Assembly: GCA_020831825.1 (NCBI GenBank)
Contig: JAFIFW010000009.1
Location: 44,501 to 108,500, forward strand
DNA: 64,000 nt
Direction: 5' to 3'
Source: Methylophaga sp.
Lineage (GTDB): Bacteria; Pseudomonadota; Gammaproteobacteria; Nitrosococcales; Methylophagaceae
Positions 57,737-64,000 of the stretch are shown piece after piece. The notes under the pieces were generated by a model. The model was given only the letters and a program-made list of their open reading frames with translations, had not been told where the DNA came from and did no database searches. How positions within the stretch are numbered: the first letter of the stretch is position 1; each line of letters begins with the position of its first letter. The position numbers and the translations under genes are program-made.

Positions 57737-58863
57737 CGTTTGTTGGCCGCTAGTTGTTCAATCAGTGCAGCGGCTTTTTCGGGCATGCTGTACAAATCCT
57801 CGGTGTGGGCATAGTTCAGTGCATGCTCAGACCATGTCTGTAGTTTTTCCGGTTGCAACATCGAGGTCAGCAGCATCGCATAAGCGGCGGTATCTTCCGG
57901 TTCGGCAATCAGTTCACCGGCCTGTGATTGCTGCACATGATTGGCGTAGCCACAGGCTTCGCTGACCAGTTGTGGCAGACCGGCGACCATGGCTTCGAGA
58001 ATGACCGTGCCGGTATTCTCGGAACGAGCCGGATGCATAAACAAATCTGCTGCCTGCAACCACTGCGGCACATCATCACGGCCGCCCATAAAATGCACCT
58101 GTTCGGCAACATTCAGCTGCTGCGCCTGCTGCACAAACGTTTGTTGCTTATCTTCACCAATCACATAGATATGGGTTTTATCACGCAATTCAGTTGGCAA
58201 AGCCGCCAGCGCGCTGATGGCAAAATCCACACCTTTACGCTTAAAGCCGGAACCTATCATCAGCAACACAAATTCATTATCGGCAATGCCCAGTGTGTGT
58301 CTTAACTGCTGGCGCTGCTGTTGCCAGTCGGCGGGACGAGTGCGTTCAGGATCAATGCCCGGCGGCAAATCCACCAGTCGCTCGGCCGGCGTGCCGTAAT
58401 GTTGTTCAAACAGCCGTCGTTGCACTGAAGAAATCATCATCGACACGGTATGACTGTCGCGGCCAAATACCGCCCGCTCCCAGTCAGCATAAAACTTCAC
58501 CCGGCCAAAATAGCGAGTCAGCGGGTAATGCCAGTCCTGTTGCGCCTTGGCCAGGAAACAGGGATCGGCGGCATAATACAAATCCAGTCCCGGCATCTTG
58601 TTAAAGCCAATCACCAGATCATAATGCCCGGCATCAAGCTGCGGTTTGACCTGCTGATAAAAGTCGCGCACCCGGGCATGATTGCTCAGCCCTGACACTG
58701 TAATATCAATACGATTAAAGCCGGGCACATCGGCGCCGTGCCACTCGATGCAATACACATCAATCTCGTCACCGGCATCGCGGCGTAATTCGAGAATACG
58801 GCGAAAATCACGGGCCAACCCGCCATAGGCAAAATATTTGTACAGACAAACGGCTAGTTTCAT
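57733..58863 (-). CDS. waaG: WaaG-type LPS core glycosyltransferase
   Basis: A 376-aa GT4 enzyme close to WaaG (LPS glucosyltransferase I), which adds the first hexose to heptose II of the inner core. Landmarks: MKLAVCLYKYFAYGGLARDF, YDLVIGFNKMPGLDLYYAAD, LVDLPPGIDPERT and LLMIGSGFKRKGVDFAISAL. The donor motif is HPARSENTGTVILEAMVAGL. It overlaps the tandem-kinase gene upstream and yrbL downstream by 4 bp each. Confidence 0.92.
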   Translation of the reverse strand: MKLAVCLYKYFAYGGLARDFRRILELRRDAGDEIDVYCIEWHGADVPGFNRIDITVSGLSNHARVRDFYQQVKPQLDAGHYDLVIGFNKMPGLDLYYAADPCFLAKAQQDWHYPLTRYFGRVKFYADWERAVFGRDSHTVSMMISSVQRRLFEQHYGTPAERLVDLPPGIDPERTRPADWQQQRQQLRHTLGIADNEFVLLMIGSGFKRKGVDFAISALAALPTELRDKTHIYVIGEDKQQTFVQQAQQLNVAEQVHFMGGRDDVPQWLQAADLFMHPARSENTGTVILEAMVAGLPQLVSEACGYANHVQQSQAGELIAEPEDTAAYAMLLTSMLQPEKLQTWSEHALNYAHTEDLYSMPEKAAALIEQLAANKR

Positions 58864-60248
58864 GCGGCTTCAATCACTGTCTTAAGCTGGTGTTCAATAT
58901 CACGCCCCTGCCAGTTTTGCAGAAAACGGTGCTGGTCAATTTGGTGTAATCGGGCAAAGGTGTTGGCCGGCATCTGTCGCAGTGCATCCAGATCGATCAG
59001 CCATAACTGTCCATTGGCGTCCACCAGCAGGTTATTGGCTTTCATATCACCATGCACCAGCCGATGTTGCCGCAGCTTGCTGAACAACTCTTTTAGCTGC
59101 GCCAACAAGTCTGGTTCAGCCAGCTCGACATCGGTCAAATCCAGCAAGGCACGACCTTCAACATGGCTGCAGACAAAATAAGCGCGATGCCGCAGGCCCA
59201 GCCAGCGTTGTTCCACAAAGCCCAATGGAGCCGGTGTGCGAATGCCAGCATATTCCAGCAGATTGGCGTTCAGCCATGACACCTGCGCCCGACTTGGCCG
59301 CCAGCAACGACGTAACCAGTGACCAAAGGTTTTCATATTGTAACGTTTGATGACCCGCGGCTGACCGGCCAGCTGACAAAGCATCACCGTGGCCGAGTTG
59401 CCCAGCTTCAGCGGCTGACCTGTTTGCATGGCCGATTCCAGTTGCTCAATCTGCAACGGTTCTATCGCTCCTTTGCGCCAGGCAGCTTGTTGCCACGGCG
59501 TTAGTCGATAGCCGGTCATGGTGCAGTTACGTAGCTGCTTTTTCAGATAATGTCGCTGATGTTGGCGGCGGGCTTGATCATACAAAGCGCTTATTTTCTG
59601 CTTGAGCGAGTCAGTGAATACTTGCTGTCGAATCGTAAAATAAGCTGGCAGTTTGGCCATCAACTCGGTTTGTCGCTCGGCAGGCCATTGCACCAGCAGC
59701 CGGGCCAGATTCTTCAGGCAGGTGTCCATGGGCAAAGCCTTGTCGGCAATCACCACCGACGCCAGATCCAGCAAATACAATGTGCCGTCAGACCAGGCAA
59801 AGTTATCCAGATGCGGATCCTGCTGGTAACAGTCGGCCTGATGACAGCGGGCAAACAGTTCAAACAATGCGGTGATTGGCTGCTCGACAACATCCAGTTG
59901 CGCCACTGTTCTGGCGTTCGGCAAATACTGGTAGGCGATGGCGCTGATGCCCTGCTCGGCATTCAGTTGCTGGCAAATATCGGCCACGGCGATGTTGTGG
60001 CTGCGGCAATGATCATGCGCCGACAGTTCGCGTTCAAACTCCTGCTGGCCTTTGCCTTGTGCAATAAATAGTTTGATAACCCTAAGTTGCTCATCGGCAA
60101 CCCGTCGCACTTGCAGGGTGGAGCGCCGGCCGGCCAGATGCCGCAAGCTGGCCAGAATTTCATAATCGGTATTGGCCAGTTGCAGCCGCCCCTGCGTCAC
60201 TGGCTCAGGCTGTTGCAATAATTGTCGGGCGGTCAATGCAGCAGTCAT
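58860..60248 (-). CDS. LPS-type kinase with two kinase-like domains
   Basis: A 462-aa protein of the lipopolysaccharide kinase (InaA) type. The C-terminal half has a clear catalytic loop HRLVHGDMKANNLLVDANG (His-Gly-Asp at 399-401) and metal Asp in LWLIDLDAL. The N-terminal half also looks like a kinase: LRVIKLFIAQ, ERELSAHDHCRSHNI, QQDPHLDNFAW (144-151) and LYLLDLASV. This suggests two fused kinase domains, one possibly inactive. It is placed between waaP and waaG with 4-bp overlaps on both sides, like the PA5006/PA5007-type genes of pseudomonads. It probably phosphorylates inner-core heptose. Confidence 0.85.
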   Translation of the reverse strand: MTAALTARQLLQQPEPVTQGRLQLANTDYEILASLRHLAGRRSTLQVRRVADEQLRVIKLFIAQGKGQQEFERELSAHDHCRSHNIAVADICQQLNAEQGISAIAYQYLPNARTVAQLDVVEQPITALFELFARCHQADCYQQDPHLDNFAWSDGTLYLLDLASVVIADKALPMDTCLKNLARLLVQWPAERQTELMAKLPAYFTIRQQVFTDSLKQKISALYDQARRQHQRHYLKKQLRNCTMTGYRLTPWQQAAWRKGAIEPLQIEQLESAMQTGQPLKLGNSATVMLCQLAGQPRVIKRYNMKTFGHWLRRCWRPSRAQVSWLNANLLEYAGIRTPAPLGFVEQRWLGLRHRAYFVCSHVEGRALLDLTDVELAEPDLLAQLKELFSKLRQHRLVHGDMKANNLLVDANGQLWLIDLDALRQMPANTFARLHQIDQHRFLQNWQGRDIEHQLKTVIEAA

Positions 60249-61045
60249 TCGGCCAGCAGCGCATCAGCGCGTTGTTGAACCTGTTGCCAGAACGGCTGCT
60301 GGGTTTTCAGCAATTTTCGCAAGGGCATGCCGGAATAGATTTTCATAAAGCGCAGTATATCGCGGCGAGTCAGTGGCACTCGGTTGGCTGAAAAATACAG
60401 GCTGCCCAGATCCTTGATAATCCAGCGTTGTGGTGTGCGTTGACGCAGTTGTGCCCGGTGCAGATCAATCAGATAAACCGGCGTATCGGTGGTGAAGCTG
60501 TTGCTGTGTTCGAAGTCTTTATCCAGCAAAAAATGACACAGGTAGTAGTCCCGGTGATTCATGCCATTGCCGTGCATAACACGGCTGATGTCTGCCAGTT
60601 TGCGGATCAGCGCCTGTTTGCTGGCAAAGCTCGGCGGTCGCTGTTGCCACTGCTCGCCGACCCATTCCAGACTCATGGTGTCGGTCAAATCATCGGTGAT
60701 CACAAACGATTGCCGCCGCGCCGGATTCCAGCCGCGCTCACCGTAAGCAGCCAGCGTCATGGTATCCAGACCGTGTTTTTGCAGAAACTCAATGGCCTGC
60801 CACTCGTTGCGGGCACTGATAATCGGCAGGCGCAGGGCCAACAGATTCTTGAAGATTTCCAGCCAGCCGACACCGGCGTGATATTTGAGAAAATAGCTGC
60901 GGCCATCCAGCTCAAAACGCAGGGTGCGGCGACCTTCCTTGTTGCGGAATATCTCGCCGTCAAGCTCAGCCACCACGTCAAAAATCGACTGACCGACCCA
61001 GGCCTGTGATAAATCATCTCGCAGATAACAGGAATTGTTTTTCAT
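60245..61045 (-). CDS. waaP: WaaP/RfaP, LPS core heptose(I) kinase
   Basis: WaaP phosphorylates heptose I of the LPS inner core, which is needed for outer-membrane integrity and is essential in Pseudomonas. The 266-aa protein has ELDGRSYFLKYHAGVGWLEI (nucleotide-binding Lys), LPIISARNEWQAIEFLQKHG, the catalytic loop NHRDYYLCHFLLD and metal Asp in VYLIDLHRAQ. It is the first gene of a leftward four-gene operon and diverges from gmhA with a 102-bp gap. Confidence 0.95.
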   Translation of the reverse strand: MKNNSCYLRDDLSQAWVGQSIFDVVAELDGEIFRNKEGRRTLRFELDGRSYFLKYHAGVGWLEIFKNLLALRLPIISARNEWQAIEFLQKHGLDTMTLAAYGERGWNPARRQSFVITDDLTDTMSLEWVGEQWQQRPPSFASKQALIRKLADISRVMHGNGMNHRDYYLCHFLLDKDFEHSNSFTTDTPVYLIDLHRAQLRQRTPQRWIIKDLGSLYFSANRVPLTRRDILRFMKIYSGMPLRKLLKTQQPFWQQVQQRADALLAE

Positions 61046-61147
61046 CCAGGGCGCTCTAAGGACAGGCGATCATTTTATAAACCGCATATTTGCTACACTA
61101 TGTGCAAATTGGTTGATTCTAACATTTGCCCCATATCGAGGTAAGCC

Positions 61148-61711
61148 GTGACCTTCAAATCCACTCTGCAGCGCCACCAAACCATGCTTGATGGTCTCTA
61201 TGCGCTGGAACCCCAAGTCAATGAACTGCTGGATTTGATCAGCCGCTGCGTGCTGGCTGGCAATAAAGTGCTGTTTTTCGGCAATGGTGGCAGCGCCGCC
61301 GATGCCCAACATCTGGCGGCTGAATTTGTAGTGCGTTACAAGGATGATCGTCAGCCGCTGGGCGCGATTGCCCTGACGACTGACACCTCAATTCTGACGG
61401 CACACAGCAATGACTACAGTTTTGATAGCGTGTTTGATCGGCAAATCATGGCACTGGCCCGGCCCGGCGATGTGGCTATCGGCCTGTCCACCTCGGGCAA
61501 CAGTGCCAATGTCATCAACGGCATCAACACCGCCAAACAATCCGGCTGCATTACCATTGCCTTTACCGGCCACAGCGGCGGCAAACTGAAAAGCCTCGCC
61601 GATCATTGTGTTTGCATTCCCGATACTGAAACTGCCCGCATTCAGGAAGGCCACATCATTATCGGTCATTGGCTGTGTGAAGCGCTGGATGCCCAACTGA
61701 CAAGCAAATGA
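61148..61711 (+). CDS. gmhA: GmhA-type sedoheptulose 7-phosphate isomerase (SIS domain)
   Basis: A 187-aa SIS-domain protein matching phosphoheptose isomerase, which makes D-glycero-D-manno-heptose 7-phosphate, the first step to the LPS heptose. Motifs: VLFFGNGGSAADAQHLAAEF, LTTDTSILTAHSNDYSFDSV, GLSTSGNSANVINGI and the C-terminal EGHIIIGHWLCEALDAQL. The start is GTG with a GAGGTAA ribosome-binding site. DiaA, a relative acting in replication, is less likely given the LPS setting. It heads a rightward three-gene unit. Confidence 0.88.
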   Translation: MTFKSTLQRHQTMLDGLYALEPQVNELLDLISRCVLAGNKVLFFGNGGSAADAQHLAAEFVVRYKDDRQPLGAIALTTDTSILTAHSNDYSFDSVFDRQIMALARPGDVAIGLSTSGNSANVINGINTAKQSGCITIAFTGHSGGKLKSLADHCVCIPDTETARIQEGHIIIGHWLCEALDAQLTSK

Positions 61712-62904
61712 CGCGCAACATCATCACCACCGATGTCGCCATTATCGGCGCCGGCATTGCCGGTTTATGGCTGTATAACCGACTGAGCCAGTTGGGTTAT
61801 CACTGCCTGCTGCTGGAAAAAGATCAAATAGGTCACGCTCAAACCCTCAGTGCTCAGGGCATTATTCACGGCGGCAGCAAATATGCGCTCAACGGCATTC
61901 TGTCCAACGCCGCCGAAGCCATCAGTCAGATGCCCGCCCGCTGGAAAGCCTGCCTGAACGGCAGCGGCGAACTGGATTTATCCGGTGTTCGAGTCTTTAC
62001 CGAACATCAACTGCTCTGGTCTACCCAAAGCCTGTCATCAAAAATGGTGTCGTTTTTTGCCAGCAAGGCCTTGCAAAGCCGGATGCAATCGATCGCCAAA
62101 TCGGCTCGCACGGGTCTGTTTGCCGATCCCGGTTTCAAAGGCGCACTGTATCAATTGGATGAACCGGTGCTGGATGTCTATAGCCTTTTGCAAACACTGA
62201 CCCAACAACAGCCACAACGCATCGTCAAAACACCGGATCAGCCCGCCGAATTTATGCGCGAGCAAGGCAGGCTGACACAGTTGATGTATGGCGATACCGA
62301 AATTCAGGCGCAGCAGTATGTGCTCACTGCCGGTGAAGGCATGGCCGAATTGCTGGATTCACTGGGCCTGCAAAAACCGCAAATGCAAAAACGGCCGCTG
62401 CAAATGCTGCTGTGCAAAGCCAAACGCCCGGCCGATGCCCTGCCGCAAATTTATGCCCACAGTCTGGGCAGTGGCAGCAAACCGATTGCTACCATCAGCA
62501 GCCATCCAGACAAAACCGGCAATATTGTCTGGTATCTGGGCGGCAATATCGCTGAACAAGGTGTCGGCAAACCAGCGGATACATTAATAGAAGAAGCCAA
62601 AGCCCTGCTCAAGCAGATCCTGCCGTGGTACACATTGCCGGAATTGGACTGGGCTACACACAACGTCAATCGCGCCGAACCCAAACAAAGCAACCTGACA
62701 AGACCCGACAGCGCCTTTGTGCATAGCGAAGGCAATCTGCATATTGCCTGGCCGACCAAACTGGCCTTGTCGCCGAACCTGGCCGATCAAGTGATTGATA
62801 CGCTGGAAAAACAAGGCCTGAGCAAAGGCCAGCATGCAGAACCGAGCGGATTAGCCCCGGCACAATTGGCTGAACCACTGTGGGATCGCGCCTTTCAACC
62901 ATGA
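61708..62904 (+). CDS. FAD-dependent oxidoreductase
   Basis: A 398-aa DAO/GlpD-like FAD oxidoreductase. The N-terminal dinucleotide fold is DVAIIGAGIAGLWLYNRLSQ (GxGxxG), with LLLEKDQIGHAQTLSAQGII following. YVLTAGEGMAELL is the second FAD contact. The substrate is unknown. Its start overlaps gmhA by 4 bp and its stop overlaps the aldo/keto reductase start, so all three are translated together. A role in sugar or core modification is possible but unproven. Confidence 0.85.
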   Translation: MTRNIITTDVAIIGAGIAGLWLYNRLSQLGYHCLLLEKDQIGHAQTLSAQGIIHGGSKYALNGILSNAAEAISQMPARWKACLNGSGELDLSGVRVFTEHQLLWSTQSLSSKMVSFFASKALQSRMQSIAKSARTGLFADPGFKGALYQLDEPVLDVYSLLQTLTQQQPQRIVKTPDQPAEFMREQGRLTQLMYGDTEIQAQQYVLTAGEGMAELLDSLGLQKPQMQKRPLQMLLCKAKRPADALPQIYAHSLGSGSKPIATISSHPDKTGNIVWYLGGNIAEQGVGKPADTLIEEAKALLKQILPWYTLPELDWATHNVNRAEPKQSNLTRPDSAFVHSEGNLHIAWPTKLALSPNLADQVIDTLEKQGLSKGQHAEPSGLAPAQLAEPLWDRAFQP

Positions 62905-63704
62905 GTCAGTTAGCCAAAAACCGTATTCCCGGCACCGACCTTGAAGTTTCGGCTTTAGGCCTTGGCACCGTCAAACTCGGCCGCAACACCGGCGTCAAAT
63001 ACCCAAGCAGCTTCACCATTCCCGATGATGAAGCCGCCTTGCAGCTCCTGCAATCGGCATGGGAATTAGGCATTAACCTTATCGACACCGCCCCCGCCTA
63101 TGGCAACAGCGAACAACGGCTGGGCCAGTTGTTACCGCAACTGCCCCATGACTGGCTGATCTGCTCCAAAGCCGGTGAATTATTTGATAGCAACACCGGC
63201 GAATCGTCGTTTGATTTTTCCGCCGACGGCCTGAAACGCAGCGTCGAAAACAGCCTTAAGCTGCTGAATCGCGATTCGCTGGATATCGTATTGATCCACT
63301 CTGATGGCAACGATGTGCCGGTGATAGAACAGTTCAAAGCTCTGGACACCCTCAACGCCCTCAAACAACAAGGCCTTATTCAGGCCACGGGCATGTCCAC
63401 CAAAACCGTCGAAGGCGGACTGTTAACCCTGCAACACGCCGACATAGCCATGGTCACTCACAACCTCAGCTATCAGGGCGAACAAGTCGTACTCGATGCC
63501 GCAGCGACACTGAATAAATCGGTATTTATCAAAAAAGCCCTCGCCAGCGGTCATCTGGCTCTGGAAGGACAAGATACCGTGCAGGCCAGCTTTGATTTCA
63601 TCTTCAAAGAACCGGCGGTGAAAAGCGTGATTGTTGGCACCATCAATCCAGTGCATCTGGCTGATAATGTCGCTAAAGCAGTGCTGGCGAATGAAAAGCG
63701 ATAG
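62901..63704 (+). CDS. aldo/keto reductase
   Basis: A 267-aa aldo/keto reductase. The TIM-barrel landmarks are SALGLGTVKLGRNTGVKYPS, NLIDTAPAYGNSEQRLGQLL (catalytic Asp and Tyr), LICSKAGELF (catalytic Lys) and DIVLIHSDGN. The ATG at 62901 overlaps the oxidoreductase stop; an upstream in-frame codon is not needed. Substrate unknown. Pairing with an FAD oxidoreductase behind gmhA suggests a redox step on a sugar or a small metabolite. Confidence 0.88.
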   Translation: MSQLAKNRIPGTDLEVSALGLGTVKLGRNTGVKYPSSFTIPDDEAALQLLQSAWELGINLIDTAPAYGNSEQRLGQLLPQLPHDWLICSKAGELFDSNTGESSFDFSADGLKRSVENSLKLLNRDSLDIVLIHSDGNDVPVIEQFKALDTLNALKQQGLIQATGMSTKTVEGGLLTLQHADIAMVTHNLSYQGEQVVLDAAATLNKSVFIKKALASGHLALEGQDTVQASFDFIFKEPAVKSVIVGTINPVHLADNVAKAVLANEKR

Positions 63705-63708
63705 TTGA

Positions 63709-63733
63709 CCACAGAGGCACAGAGAACACGGAG
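63709..63733. repeat. copy of the CCACAGAGGCACAGAG dispersed repeat
   Basis: CCACAGAGGCACAGAGAACA followed by CGGAG repeats the arm of the 120-bp element at 56991-57110. It is followed by TTTATCCGCAGATTTATGCA, a tail seen with this repeat family. It starts 5 bp after the aldo/keto reductase stop. Confidence 0.75.
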
Positions 63734-63804
63734 TTTTATAAGGTTTTTATCCGCAGATTTATGCAGATTATTTGGATGAAATACCGATTCGGACTGACCA
63801 AAAT

Positions 63805-63906
63805 CCCATCATGCGAGCCTCGACCTAATACTCCCGTCATCGTAAGCCCCACCCCATTTCCCCGTCATCGCGAGCCCTACCCCATTTCCCCGTCATCGCG
63901 AGCCCG
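63805..63906. repeat. 28-bp tandem repeat, about 3.6 units
   Basis: Four contiguous units of exactly 28 bp start at 63805, 63833, 63861 and 63889; the last is cut after 18 bp. The consensus begins CCCGTCATCGCGAGCCC and ends ACCCCATTTC. The first unit is the most diverged. A following GGGCGTGGCGATCCAG is the usual partner of this CGTCATCGCGAGC repeat in proteobacterial genomes. There are no spacers, so it is not a CRISPR array. Confidence 0.85.
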
Positions 63907-63963
63907 CTAGGGCGTGGCGATCCAGTCCCGATCTTCAATCAAAAGCTCAAACTGAAATGCTCA

Positions 63964-64000
63964 CCACAGAGACACAGAGGGCACAGAGGGCACAGAGGGC
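63964..64000. repeat. CCACAGAG repeat arm with 9-bp tandem units at the window edge
   Basis: Another copy of the CCACAGAGACACAGAG arm runs to the right edge. Inside it CACAGAGGG is repeated three times in a row (63973-63999). The element continues beyond the window. Between 63907 and 63963 I see nothing else. Confidence 0.75.

Noticed and set aside
63805..63906. CRISPR-like regular repeat
   Set aside because: Units are directly adjacent without spacers, and there are no cas genes in the window.

Overview
The window is a chromosomal segment of a gram-negative bacterium, almost certainly a gammaproteobacterium. The evidence is the gene content and gene order: the coaBC-dut-algC-argB-slmA block, a fimT-pilVWXY1Y2-pilE minor pilin operon, a Pseudomonas-like LPS core kinase cluster, and P- and L-ring flagellar genes. 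I cannot name the genus from sequence alone. Coding density is high and most genes sit in compact operons with 4-bp ATGA overlaps.

Layout. 1-7.3 kb: a leftward flagellar operon flgB-flgC-(74-aa unknown)-flgD-flgE-flgF-flgG, then flgH-flgI-flgJ (flgJ runs off the left edge). Both halves have a good sigma-54 promoter (7340-7355 and 2455-2470). 7.5-14.5 kb: a rightward type IV pilus minor pilin operon behind a sigma-70 promoter, ending in a bidirectional terminator. 14.6-18.2 kb: a leftward LapA-like RTX adhesin with an N-terminal retention module, a TAAG site of the LapG type, and its own sigma-54-like promoter. 18.3-26.5 kb: leftward housekeeping genes (a Nif3-family protein, a YihY-family membrane protein, coaBC, dut, algC, argB, slmA and a degenerate receiver protein). 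26.6-35 kb: DUF4126, cheR, an SDR, focA, clpB with a textbook sigma-32 promoter, an acyltransferase, yciO and a PHP phosphoesterase. 35-46 kb: yciB-yciI-bolA, a large PilZ protein, pmbA, a JAMM peptidase next to an E1-like enzyme, prmC, a tail-anchored response regulator, a DUF3301 protein, rsmE, an inositol-phosphatase family gene and pgeF.

46-63.7 kb is a cell-surface polysaccharide (LPS core/O-chain) region: waaF, an InaA-type kinase, glycosyltransferases, an O-antigen ligase, a pyruvyltransferase, a DUF6625 protein, a frameshifted sulfotransferase, a carbamoyltransferase, then leftward waaP, a tandem-kinase protein, waaG and a YrbL-like kinase, and rightward gmhA, an FAD oxidoreductase and an aldo/keto reductase. 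The stretch from about 50 to 55.1 kb is visibly more AT-rich than its flanks and looks like an exchangeable cassette.

The genes share a theme of surface behaviour: flagellum, type IV pili, a c-di-GMP-type retained adhesin, a PilZ protein, chemotaxis methyltransferase and LPS. The sigma-54 signature on both flagellar promoters and on the adhesin suggests shared RpoN control. Dispersed non-coding repeats occur at 45.7-46.0 kb, 57.0-57.1 kb and at the right end. I found no tRNA, rRNA, CRISPR array, insertion sequence or prophage.
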